Source: CAZUHK01 sp964620345 (lineage in GTDB: Bacteria > Planctomycetota > Phycisphaerae > Phycisphaerales > Zrk34). Taken from it: DNA of 24,864 nt. Below, piece by piece: positions 1 through 7,880 of the stretch. Position 1 is the first letter of the stretch. Every line of letters begins with the position of its first letter. A program made the translations under genes and the position numbers. The notes under the pieces were generated by a model. The model did not search any database and was not told the origin of the DNA. It saw nothing but the letters and a program-made list of their open reading frames with translations. The stretch lies in the NCBI GenBank assembly GCA_964620345.1, contig CAZUHK010000022.1, forward strand, positions 1 through 24,864. The letters run 5' to 3'.

Positions 1-14
1 AGGAGGCTTGCTAC

Positions 15-134
15 ATGGCATCACACCTTGTCCGCTTTAGCGGCAAGGTGTGCGGGAGTGTGGACGGCATCACACCTTGCCCTTCGGGACAAGGTGTGGC
101 ACCCGCCAGACGCGACGCAACGCTGCAACCTGCT
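15..134. repeat. Dispersed two-hairpin repeat, copy 1
   Basis: Positions 27-104 match positions 20630-20707 in the same orientation with only three mismatches in 78 bases. The core folds into two hairpins. The first (24-50) has CACCTTG/CAAGGTG arms around an inner CCGCT-TT-AGCGG stem. The second (71-98) has CACACCTTG/CAAGGTGTG arms with a CCC-TTC-GGG top. The right flank (about 99-134) reappears in reverse complement on the left side of copy 2, so the core is inverted relative to its flank between the two copies. No protein is supported here. Confidence 0.85.
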
Positions 135-141
135 CTAAGAT

Positions 142-215
142 CACCAGGACGCGAAGTGCATAAAGGGAAGATCAAATCTTTTCTTTGCGTGCTTCGTGGC
201 TTTGTGTGCTTGGTG
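142..215. repeat. Imperfect palindromic repeat at the MFS gene 3' end
   Basis: The left arm begins CACCAGGACGCGAAG. The right arm, read in reverse complement, begins CACCAAGCACACAAAG. The centre is AAGAT-CAA-ATCTT at 168-180. The sequence is visibly less GC-rich than its surroundings and made of short purine-rich units. The minus-strand MFS gene reads through the right half, and its stop codon (172-174) lies at the palindrome centre. It may help end transcription, but no clear U-run terminator is seen. Confidence 0.6.
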
Positions 216-1401
216 GGGGAGGTGCGCCTGGCAGCAGCCGCGCGTGGGTGAAGATGGGGATCAGGCCGACGGCCAGCATGGCGGCGCCCAGCCAGTAGGG
301 CAGGCCGATGCTGACGCCGTAGGCGGCGCCGGCGGCGAGGTAGGCCAGGGTTCGCGCCGCGGCGGTGGCCGACTGGTTGAGCCCGTGCACCGCGCCCTGC
401 TCTTGGGTGCCGGCCGCGAGGGAGAACATGCTCGACAGCGCAGGGCTGGCGAAGCCCGCGCCCGCGCCGATCAGCACCAGCGCCGCCCACATCGCGCCGA
501 CCGGCGGGGTGATGGCCAGCACCACGAATCCCGCGGCGAGCACCGCGTTACCCATGACGAACGTGCCGCGATTGCCCAGCGCCTTGACCGTCGGGCGGAT
601 CAGCCCGCCCTGGACGACGATGCTCACCAGACCGAACACCAGAAAGGCGTGGCCCGCGTCGCGCTCGTCGAAGCGGTACAGGTCGTCCACGTACAAGCTG
701 AGGGTGGGGGTGATGAACGACAGGCCGATGGTCGTCAGCACGCCGACGATCAGCAGCAGCGAGAACACCGGCCGCATCGCCAGGGCCACCAGGCGCACCG
801 GTTCGGGCGTGGCTTGGACCAGGCGTGTCTCGCGGAGCGTGATGAGGATGAGGATGACCGCCAGCAGCTCGCAGGCGAAGCACAGCCAGCCGACGGCGGG
901 CAGGCCGTAGGCGGTGGCGACGCTGCCGCCCATGGGAAAGCCCAGCGTAAGCCCCGCGCCGAATGCCGCGCCCAGCACGCCCAGGGCGGCGGTGCGCTTG
1001 GCCGGCGTGGACACGTCGCTGGCGATGGCGAAGGCGACGGTCGAGTGAGCGCTGAAGATGCCGTGCATCAACCGGGAGACGATCAGCCACAGCAGCCCGC
1101 CGCCGGCCACGGCGCCCAGTTGCGGCGCCATCGCCCACAGCGCCGACGAGCCGGCCGTGCCCAGGCACAGCGCCGCGAGCGTGGGGCGCCGGCCCAGGCG
1201 GTCCGACAGCTTGCCCCACAACGGATTAATAAACAGCTTGGGCCCGGCGACGCAGGCGAAGAGCACGCCGACCATGAAGTCGGTCGAGTCGAAGAAATCC
1301 GTCGCGTAGCGCGGCAGCGTCGGCCAGACCGCGCCCAGGCAGACGATCTCGAGGAACACGACCAGCGCGGCGATCAGAAGAGGCGGCATGGCCCGCAGCA
1401 T
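172..1401 (-). CDS. MFS family drug/solute transporter
   Basis: This encodes a 409-aa inner-membrane protein with alternating hydrophobic segments, about twelve predicted, as in the major facilitator superfamily. The loop between helices 2 and 3 carries the MFS motif A, read as WGKLSDRLGRRPTL, which fits the drug:H+ antiporter-like (TetA-like) branch. The substrate cannot be told from the sequence. I chose the ATG at 1401 (MLRAMPPLL), so the protein opens close to its first TM segment; an ATG at 1389 is equally possible. The TTG that would extend the frame to 1479 adds a hydrophilic tail with no support. The last residues (about STQSHEARKEKI) are encoded by the palindromic repeat and are probably not an ancestral C-terminus. 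The gene is divergent from the respiratory operon and stands alone. Confidence 0.85.
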   Translation of the reverse strand: MLRAMPPLLIAALVVFLEIVCLGAVWPTLPRYATDFFDSTDFMVGVLFACVAGPKLFINPLWGKLSDRLGRRPTLAALCLGTAGSSALWAMAPQLGAVAGGGLLWLIVSRLMHGIFSAHSTVAFAIASDVSTPAKRTAALGVLGAAFGAGLTLGFPMGGSVATAYGLPAVGWLCFACELLAVILILITLRETRLVQATPEPVRLVALAMRPVFSLLLIVGVLTTIGLSFITPTLSLYVDDLYRFDERDAGHAFLVFGLVSIVVQGGLIRPTVKALGNRGTFVMGNAVLAAGFVVLAITPPVGAMWAALVLIGAGAGFASPALSSMFSLAAGTQEQGAVHGLNQSATAAARTLAYLAAGAAYGVSIGLPYWLGAAMLAVGLIPIFTHARLLPGAPPPPSTQSHEARKEKI

Positions 1402-1535
1402 AGCGACGGCGTGCGCGGGGTAAAGCCGGTGCCCGACGCCGCTGGGCGTGGGGCGTTCGCGACACGGTTTTGTTCGCAATGCAATGGGCTAAGCTGAGTC
1501 TGGTTTGCAAGTGCGTTGCGTGTCGCAATGTACCT

Positions 1536-1563
1536 TTGACGCCGCGCGTTCAGCGGCTACACT
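1536..1563 (+). promoter_or_regulatory. Putative sigma-70-type promoter of the act-cox operon
   Basis: TTGACG (1536-1541) and TACACT (1558-1563) are separated by 16 bases. They match the -35 box at five of six positions and the -10 box at four of six. They lie about 45 bases before the actA ATG, in the divergent spacer (1402-1608) between the MFS gene and actA. The remainder of that spacer shows no operator I can identify. This is prediction by eye only. Confidence 0.45.
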
Positions 1564-1608
1564 ACGCCCCAACTTTGTCGCCGGGCGTCGGGAGCGCGAG
1601 CATTGCCG

Positions 1609-2304
1609 ATGGCGGATACCTCACCGTCACGACATCCTGTATTTCCCAAGTGGTCGAACCTGCTGCTGCCGGCGATCGTGGTGTCGATGGTCGGCGCGCC
1701 GATGTACCTGGGCCTGCTGGTGCCGCTGATCGGCTCGCCGACGACACTGAACGTCGGCTACCGCCCGCCTCAGCCGGTCGAGTACAGCCACGAGCTGCAC
1801 GCCGGCCAGCTCGGCATCGACTGTCGCTACTGCCATACCACGGTGGAGCACGCCGCGTTCGCCGCGATCCCCCCGACCAGCACCTGCATGAACTGCCACC
1901 ACGCCATCCTCAAGGACAGCCCCAAGATGGCGCCGGTCATCGAGAGCTACGCCAGCGGCGAGCCGATCCAGTGGGTCAAGGTTCACGACCTGGCGGACTA
2001 CTCCTACTTCAACCACGCGGTACACGTGAACGCGGGCGTGAGCTGCGTGTCGTGCCACGGCCGGGTGGACAAGATGGACGAGCAGGGCGTCTGGCAGGTC
2101 GAGAACCTGTCGATGAGCTGGTGCATCGAGTGCCACCGCAACCCCGAGCCGTACCTGCGCCCGCGCGACGAAGTGACCAACCTCGCCTGGACCCCGCCGG
2201 ACGACCTGACCCAGCAGCAGTTCGCCTCGCAGTTGAACCTGCTGGAGGTACACAAGATTAAATCCGCCCGGCAACTGACCGACTGCTCGACGTGCCACCG
2301 GTAG
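1609..2304 (+). CDS. actA: Alternative Complex III subunit ActA, pentaheme cytochrome c
   Basis: This 231-aa protein has one N-terminal membrane anchor (about residues 18-41) followed by a periplasmic domain with five CXXCH heme c sites: CRYCH (72), CMNCH (93), CVSCH (146), CIECH (172) and CSTCH (226). Five hemes and an N-terminal anchor match ActA, which passes electrons from the iron-sulfur subunit ActB towards a cytochrome c or oxidase. The protein ends one residue after the last heme site. I chose the ATG at 1609. A TTG at 1603, two codons earlier, is closer to the GGAG at 1591-1594 and could be used instead. It is the first gene of the operon and is followed by actB after a 64-base spacer filled by a repeat. 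Confidence 0.93.
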   Translation: MADTSPSRHPVFPKWSNLLLPAIVVSMVGAPMYLGLLVPLIGSPTTLNVGYRPPQPVEYSHELHAGQLGIDCRYCHTTVEHAAFAAIPPTSTCMNCHHAILKDSPKMAPVIESYASGEPIQWVKVHDLADYSYFNHAVHVNAGVSCVSCHGRVDKMDEQGVWQVENLSMSWCIECHRNPEPYLRPRDEVTNLAWTPPDDLTQQQFASQLNLLEVHKIKSARQLTDCSTCHR

Positions 2305-2305
2305 A

Positions 2306-2415
2306 GGAATTTTCGATTGTCGATTTGCGAATGTCGATTCGCAGATCGCCGCGAGTGAACAGATAGCCGTGAACGTAGAAATCGAAAATCGAGAATCGGC
2401 GATCGAAGATCGGCC
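2306..2415. repeat. AATCGAAAATCG-family repeat across the actA-actB junction
   Basis: TCGATT/AATCGA units are repeated as TTTTCGATTGTCGATTTG on the left and AATCGAAAATCGAGAATCG on the right, making a loose inverted arrangement around the actB GTG. The right half is translated as part of ActB (IENRESAIEDR). A related run lies inside the methyltransferase gene at 22069-22096 and is read in the same frame. It leaves no good ribosome binding site ahead of actB. Confidence 0.65.
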
Positions 2416-4726
2416 CACCGGGCCGACCTACTGGCGTTCGCTGGATGAGCTGGCGGACACGCCGGCGTTTCGTGAATTCGTCGAGCGCGAGTTTCCCGGC
2501 TACCAGCCGCAGATGGTGCTTTCGAGCACGCGGCGGAACTTCCTGAAGATCATGGGCGCGTCGGTGGCGCTGGCGGGGCTGACCGGCTGCCGCCGCTGGC
2601 CGGTGCGAAAGCTCGCGCCCTACGCCGATCGGCCCGAGGGTCAGACGCCCGGGGCCCCGGAGAAATACGCCACGGCGTTCGAGCTGGACGGCGTGGCCCA
2701 GCCGGTGGTCGTCACGACGATCGACGGCCGGCCGATCAAGATCGAAGGCAACGATCGGCACCCCGAATCGCGCGGCGCCGCGACGCTGCTGGCCCAGGCG
2801 TCGATCCTGAACCTTTACGACCCGCACCGCAGCCGGGGCGTGATGAAGCGCAACGCCGACGGCTCGCGCGACCGCAGCACCTGGCCTCTGGCCGACGCGG
2901 CGCTGGGCGAGCTGATCGCCAAGGCCGACGCCGACGGCGGGGCGGGGCTGACGTTCCTGTGCGAGCCGACCCGCTCGCCCACGTTCGACCGCCTCAAGGC
3001 GAAGCTGCAACAGCGCTGGGCCGGGGCGAGCTGGGCAACCCACCAGCCGCTGAGCGATCACCACGTGATCGAAGGGGTGCAACAGGCGATCGGCACCGCC
3101 GCCCGGCCGCGCGTCACGCTCAGCGAGGCCGATGTGATCGTCGCGCTGGACAGCGATTTCCTGATGAGCGGCCCCGAGGCGCTGCGGCTGGCGCGCCAGT
3201 GGGCCGACCGCCGGCGGAAGGTCGATACCGAACACACGCTCAATCGTTTGTACGTCGCCGAGCCGACGTTCACCGTGACCGGCACCAACGCCGACGAACG
3301 CCTGGCGATCCGGTCAAGCCGGGTCGGCGTGCTGGCATCGCTGATCGCCGCGGAGCTGGGCGTGGGCGGCGGTGTCGGCGGGGCGGACCCGAAGCTCGCG
3401 GCGCACGCGAAGCAGGCCGCGAAAGACCTGCGGGCCGCCGGCGGGCGCGGCGTGGTGATCGCCGGGCCCAGCCAGCCGGCGTCGGTGCATGCGATGGTCG
3501 CCGCGATCAACGCCAAGCTCGGCGCGCCGGTCACCTACATCCCCGCTGCCGACGAGAAGCCCGCCAGCGTGCTGCCGACCGGCACGCGGACGCTGGTCAT
3601 CCTCGGCGGCAACCCCGTGTACGACGGCCCCGGCGCCATCGCCGAACAGATCGAAGCCGTGCCGACCTCTTTCCACCTCGCCCCGTACGACAATGAAACG
3701 TCACAAGCATGCACCTGGCACCTGCCCCAGGCGCACTACCTCGAGGCGTGGGGCGATGCGTGCGCGACCGATGGCACGGTCAGCATTGTTCAGCCGACGA
3801 TTCACCCGCTGTTCAATGCGCGCAGCGCCCTCGAGATTCTCGCGCGGCTCGCCGGCGAGTCGCCCGACGGGCTGAAGCAGGTCAAGGCGACGTTCGGCGG
3901 GCCGACCAAGGCGTGGCGCGAGGCGCTGCACAACGGTTACATCGCCGACAGCGGCTCGCCGCTGGCCGACGCGGGCAACGTGCGGCCGATCGCCGTGAGC
4001 CCCGCCGCGCCGGCCCAGGGCTACGAGATCGTCTTCCGCCGGGATTACAAGCTGCACGACGGCTCGTTCGCCGACAACGGCTGGTTGCAGGAACTGCCCG
4101 ACCCCACGACCAAGCTCACCTGGGACAACGCCGCGAGCATGTCGCTGGTCGATGCGGACAAGCTGGGCGTCGATCGTGGCGACATCGTCGCGATCCGCAT
4201 CGTTGATACGACCGTGGAGCTGCCTGCAATGCCGCTGCCGGGCCACCCCGAGGGGACGATCACGCTGAGCGTCGGCTACGGCCGGCCGCACGCCGGGCCG
4301 GTCGGCCAGGGCATCGGCGTCGATGTGTATCCGCTGCTGCGGGCCAGCGGCGGCAAGCCAATTGCCCAGGGCGCGAAAGTCAGCCGCACCGGTGCCCGTC
4401 ACGAGCTGGTCGTCACGCAGGACCACTTCGCCATCGCCGGCGATGGCAGCCGCCAAACCAAGGTCGAGCAGCACCTGATCCGCTCGGCCGACCTGAAGCA
4501 GTACAAGCACGACGCCGACTTCGCGACCGGCCACCACCACGAACACATCATCCCGCTGCCCCGGTACGGCATGCCCGAGAAGGTCAACGCCGACGCGAAG
4601 CACGCCAAGCACGACGATCACGATCACGATCACGATCACGACGCCCCGCCCCCCGGCGGCCCGCACCCGCCGGGCTTCAGCCCGACCCGCCAGGCCCAGC
4701 CCCACGGCAACCCGCTGACCGAGGCC
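2369..4726 (+). CDS. actB: Alternative Complex III subunit ActB, N-terminal molybdopterin-enzyme-like part (cut by assembly gap)
   Basis: This part resembles the catalytic subunit of molybdopterin oxidoreductases; in ActB that part is known to lack the Mo cofactor and to be structural. The N-terminus has the family sequence YWRSLDELADTPAFREF (21-37), then an internal twin-arginine signal STRRNFLKIMGASVALAG with Cys74 after it, pointing to export of the folded protein. The frame runs 786 codons to the ambiguous bases at 4727. The C-terminal part before the gap has an Asp-His repeat (about 4611-4645) and a Pro/Gly-rich linker. The GTG start is chosen because no ATG lies between it and the conserved YWRSL segment; residues 2-14 come from a repeat. 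Together with the segment after the gap it forms one fused actB. The apparent stop just past the Ns is in another frame and should be ignored. Confidence 0.9.
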
Positions 4727-4736
4727 NNNNNNNNNN
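4727..4736. other. Assembly gap (10 Ns) inside actB
   Basis: Ten N characters interrupt actB. The coding frame before the gap (codons starting at positions equal to 2 mod 3) differs from the frame after it (1 mod 3), so the gap length is not the true number of missing bases. The flanking protein segments, a Pro-rich linker and then DHQWGMVIDL, are normally close together in the family, so the missing stretch is probably short. Confidence 0.98.
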
Positions 4737-4737
4737 C

Positions 4738-5577
4738 GACCACCAGTGGGGCATGGTGATCGACCTGAACACGTGCATCGGCTGCAACAACTGCGTCGTC
4801 GCCTGCCAGGCCGAGAACAACATCCCCATCGTCGGCAAGAGCCAGGTCAAGATGAACCGCGAGATGCACTGGCTGCGCATCGACCGCTACTACACCGGCG
4901 ACCCGATGCAGCCCGATGACATCCGCGCTTTGCACCAGCCGATGATGTGCGTGCATTGCGAGAACGCGCCGTGCGAGCCGGTCTGCCCCGTCGCCGCGAC
5001 CGTGCACGATTCCGAAGGCCTGAACGTGATGGTGTACAACCGCTGCATCGGCACGCGGTACTGCTCGAACAACTGCCCGTACAAGGTGCGGCGGTTCAAC
5101 TACTTCGACTGGAACGCCCGCGACCCGCGCAACGATGGCAACACCCCGCCGTTCCTGGGCATCCCCGATCAGCAGCAGCTCGAGAAGGTCGATCAGGTCC
5201 GCCGCATGGGCTTCAACCCCGAGGTCACCGTGCGGATGCGCGGCGTGATGGAAAAGTGTACGTATTGCACGCAACGCATCCAGAACGCCAAGCAGCACGC
5301 CTACGCGGAGTTCGGCCAGGGCAAGCGCGATCAGCCGGTCGTGGCCGACGGCGAAATCCAGACCGCCTGCCAGCAGACCTGCCCGACGCAGGCGATCACC
5401 TTCGGCAACCTCAAAGACAAGACCAGCGCCGTGCACAAGCTGACCTACGAAAACCCGCGCAGCTACACGACGCTGAGCCACCTGAACGTGCGCCCGCGAA
5501 CCAACTACCTGGCGCGGATTACCAACCCGGTGAAGCAGGAAACCAAAGAGGAACACGCACCCCCCGACGAGCATTGA
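4738..5577 (+). CDS. actB: Alternative Complex III subunit ActB, C-terminal iron-sulfur part
   Basis: This is the ferredoxin-like half of ActB. It opens with HQWGMVIDLNTC and carries cysteine groups for several Fe-S clusters: CIGCNNCVVAC, CVHCENAPCEPVCP, CIGTRYCSNNCP, then CTYC and CQQTCP further on. Three [4Fe-4S] and one [3Fe-4S] cluster are known for ActB. It would conduct electrons from the quinol site in ActC to the hemes of ActA or ActE on the periplasmic face. An ATG at 4753 exists inside the conserved HQWGM segment, but it should not be taken as a separate start, because the typical ActB is one fused polypeptide and the segment before this ATG is still homologous. The C-terminus is short and charged. 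It is followed by a 119-base spacer before actC. Confidence 0.92.
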   Translation, partial: DHQWGMVIDLNTCIGCNNCVVACQAENNIPIVGKSQVKMNREMHWLRIDRYYTGDPMQPDDIRALHQPMMCVHCENAPCEPVCPVAATVHDSEGLNVMVYNRCIGTRYCSNNCPYKVRRFNYFDWNARDPRNDGNTPPFLGIPDQQQLEKVDQVRRMGFNPEVTVRMRGVMEKCTYCTQRIQNAKQHAYAEFGQGKRDQPVVADGEIQTACQQTCPTQAITFGNLKDKTSAVHKLTYENPRSYTTLSHLNVRPRTNYLARITNPVKQETKEEHAPPDEH

Positions 5578-5585
5578 TCGCCCGG

Positions 5586-5664
5586 CCGCCTGCGGCTTCG
5601 CGAAAGCGAAGTTGCAAGGCGCATGATTCGCATCGGACGCGCGATGTCGCCAAGCCGCAAGCGG
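5586..5664. repeat. Small inverted-repeat element in the actB-actC spacer
   Basis: CCGCCTGCGGCTTCGCGA (5586-5603) matches the reverse complement of TCGCCAAGCCGCAAGCGG (5647-5664) at 16 of 18 positions, with 43 bases between. Short hairpins also lie inside it: CTTCGC-GAAA-GCGAAG (5596-5611) and GCCGC-AA-GCGGC (5654-5665). It resembles a REP or small MITE-like insertion, but it does not share sequence with the REPs around the RAYT gene. It could also affect translation or mRNA stability between the two genes. Confidence 0.55.
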
Positions 5665-5696
5665 CGAGACGAAGAACCGGAACACTGAAGTAAACC

Positions 5697-7181
5697 ATGG
5701 CAGCCATCACGCCCCATCAAGCCGACCTCGCCGGCGTCGAAGACAACACCTTCGACGATCCGACGCGGCGCGCGCCGCTGGTGACCGGCGGCCAGGACTT
5801 CGCCGGCGTCACCGCGACGGTGGCGGACATCGCCCTTCAGCCGCTGCGGCACACGCCCCGGGCGTGGTTCATCGCGTTCTTCATCGCCGTCTCCACGCTG
5901 GGCATTCTGGGCATGCTCATCGGCTACCTCGTGCTCACCGGCGTGGGGGTGTGGGGCAACAACCAGCCGGTCGCCTGGGGCTTTCCGATCGTCAACTTCG
6001 TGTTCTGGGTCGGCATCGGCCACGCCGGCACGCTGATCTCGGCGATCCTGTTCCTGTTCCGCCAGAACTGGCGCACCGGCATCAACCGCTTCGCCGAGGC
6101 GATGACCATCTTCGCGGTCATGTGCGCCGGGCTGTTCCCGGGCATCCACGTGGGCCGGCCGTGGCTGGCGTACTGGCTGTTTCCCTATCCGAATCAGATG
6201 GCGATGTGGCCGCAGTTCCGCTCGCCGCTGCTGTGGGACGTGTTCGCGGTCAGCACCTATGCGACGGTGTCGATGCTCTTCTGGTACATGGGCATGATCC
6301 CCGACCTCGCGACGCTGCGCGACCGGACGACCCACAAGATCGGGCGGATCGCCTACGGCCTGTTCGCGCTGGGCTGGCGCGGGTCCAATCGCCACTGGCA
6401 GCGTTACGAGAAGGCGTACCTGCTGCTGGCGGCGCTCGCCACGCCGCTGGTGCTCAGCGTGCACAGCGTGGTGTCGTTCGACTTCGCGGTCAGCCAGTTG
6501 CCCGGGTGGCACACGACGATCTTCCCGCCGTACTTTGTCGCGGGGGCGATCTTCGGCGGGTTCGCGATGGTGCTGGTGCTGGCGATTCCCTGCCGGGCGT
6601 GGTTCGGGCTCAAGGGCATCATCACGCCGCGCCACCTGGAGAACATGGCCAAGGTGCTGCTGGCGACGGGCATGATCGTGGGCTACGCCTACGTCGTGGA
6701 GATTTTCACCGCGTGGTACTCCGCGGCCGAGGGCGAGCAGACCGCGTTCGCCCGCCGCATCCTCAACGGACCTTACGTCTGGGCGTTCTGGCTGATGTTC
6801 TTCTGCAACGTCATCAGCATCCAGGTGCTGTGGTTCAAGAACATCCGCACCAACCCGATGGCGTTGTGGACCGTGGCGCTGTTGGCCAACGTGGGCATGT
6901 GGTTCGAGCGGTTCGTGATCATCATCACCTCGCTGGCCAACGACCCGAACCTGCCGAGCAACGAGGGGATGTTCGTGCCCACTTGGGTGGACATCGCGAT
7001 GCTGATCGGCAGCTTCGGGCTGTTCTTCACCTTCTTCCTGCTGTTCACCCGGTTCCTGCCGATGGTGGCGATGGCGGAGGTCAAGAGCATCATGCCCCAG
7101 GCCCACGCGGGCCACGGCAAGGTGCATCACGAAGATGTCGAACGCGACGATACGCAGACCGGAGATTATCGCGTGCCTTAG
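5697..7181 (+). CDS. actC: Alternative Complex III subunit ActC, NrfD/PsrC-like quinol-oxidising membrane subunit
   Basis: This 494-aa polytopic membrane protein has about ten hydrophobic segments and belongs to the NrfD/polysulfide reductase membrane-subunit family, which binds quinol near the periplasmic side. Recognisable ActC stretches include GIGHAGTLISAILFLFRQNWR, where the family has conserved polar residues, then FPGIHVGRPWLAYWLFPYPN, YEKAYLLLAALATPLVLSVH, and FTAWYS. It docks on the iron-sulfur part of ActB and is the likely electron entry point of the complex. The ATG at 5697 is the first in frame after the spacer repeat; the binding site ahead of it is weak (about CTGAAG). The C-terminal tail is short and charged, with several His. 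It is followed by a repeat-filled spacer and actD. Confidence 0.94.
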   Translation: MAAITPHQADLAGVEDNTFDDPTRRAPLVTGGQDFAGVTATVADIALQPLRHTPRAWFIAFFIAVSTLGILGMLIGYLVLTGVGVWGNNQPVAWGFPIVNFVFWVGIGHAGTLISAILFLFRQNWRTGINRFAEAMTIFAVMCAGLFPGIHVGRPWLAYWLFPYPNQMAMWPQFRSPLLWDVFAVSTYATVSMLFWYMGMIPDLATLRDRTTHKIGRIAYGLFALGWRGSNRHWQRYEKAYLLLAALATPLVLSVHSVVSFDFAVSQLPGWHTTIFPPYFVAGAIFGGFAMVLVLAIPCRAWFGLKGIITPRHLENMAKVLLATGMIVGYAYVVEIFTAWYSAAEGEQTAFARRILNGPYVWAFWLMFFCNVISIQVLWFKNIRTNPMALWTVALLANVGMWFERFVIIITSLANDPNLPSNEGMFVPTWVDIAMLIGSFGLFFTFFLLFTRFLPMVAMAEVKSIMPQAHAGHGKVHHEDVERDDTQTGDYRVP

Positions 7182-7187
7182 GATAGG

Positions 7188-7255
7188 AAATGGTCATTTT
7201 TCAATGGTCATTGATCAATGGTCAATGACAAATGACAAATGACCAATGATCAATA
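7188..7255. repeat. AATGACAAATGACC-family repeat in the actC-actD spacer
   Basis: The spacer is almost entirely made of related units such as TCAATGGTCATTGATCAATG and AATGACAAATGACCAATGA, arranged so that the left part is roughly the reverse complement of the right. It is strikingly AT-rich in a GC-rich operon. It runs to within five bases of the actD start and leaves no Shine-Dalgarno sequence there. Confidence 0.7.
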
Positions 7256-7259
7256 AGCC

Positions 7260-7877
7260 ATGACCAGTTTGGAAACGCAACAACCCGAAACCGCGACCGA
7301 CGCGAACGAAGCGGCGCCGCCGAAGGCATACGGCCTGCTCGCGGAGTTCGACAACGTCGACACGCTGCTGCACGGTGCGCGGGGCGTGCGGGACAAGGGC
7401 TTCACGCGGTGGGACTGCTTCACGCCGTTCCCCGTGCACGGCCTGAACGGCGCGATGGGCCTGCGCCCCACCGTGCTGCCGTACATCGTGCTGGCCGCGG
7501 GCATCGGCGGGGCGATCGGCGGGCTGTTTCTCCAGCTCTACACCATGGCCACGACCATCCCCGGCCTGCCATCGTGGGCCCAGGGCTATCCGTACCTCAT
7601 CGGCGGCAAGCCCTACGCCAGCATCCCCGCGTTCATCCCGGTCACGTTCGAGACGACCGTGCTGGCCGCGGCGGTGACGGCGTTCATCGGCATGCTGTTG
7701 CTCAACGGCCTGCCGCGGCTGCACCATCCGCTGTTCAAGAGCGCGCGATTCGCCCGCGTGACCGACGACCGCTTCTTCATCGCCATCGAGGCCGACGACC
7801 CGATGTACGCAGGCCAAAAGACGATCGAGCTGCTTGGGGAACTTGGCGCGACGCACGTCGAGGAGTTGGAAGCGTAA
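7260..7877 (+). CDS. actD: Alternative Complex III subunit ActD (DUF3341 family)
   Basis: This 205-aa membrane protein has two TM segments (about 72-95 and 124-148) and cytoplasmic ends. The segment YGLLAEFDNVDTLLHGARGV followed by GFTRWDCFTPFPVHGL is typical of the DUF3341 family, as are YPYLIGGKP and FIPVTFETTVL between the two TM segments. ActD has no cofactors and is a structural subunit of Alternative Complex III. The ATG at 7260 is taken because the conserved domain starts 22 residues later. No ribosome binding site is visible, because the repeat occupies the upstream sequence. The stop is three bases ahead of actE. Confidence 0.93.
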   Translation: MTSLETQQPETATDANEAAPPKAYGLLAEFDNVDTLLHGARGVRDKGFTRWDCFTPFPVHGLNGAMGLRPTVLPYIVLAAGIGGAIGGLFLQLYTMATTIPGLPSWAQGYPYLIGGKPYASIPAFIPVTFETTVLAAAVTAFIGMLLLNGLPRLHHPLFKSARFARVTDDRFFIAIEADDPMYAGQKTIELLGELGATHVEELEA

Positions 7878-7880
7878 CCC

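Noticed and set aside
4737..4759. A stop codon shortly after the N run, which would end ActB with TTSGAW.
   Set aside because: That frame is an effect of the arbitrary 10-N length. The conserved continuation DHQWGMVIDL lies in another frame.
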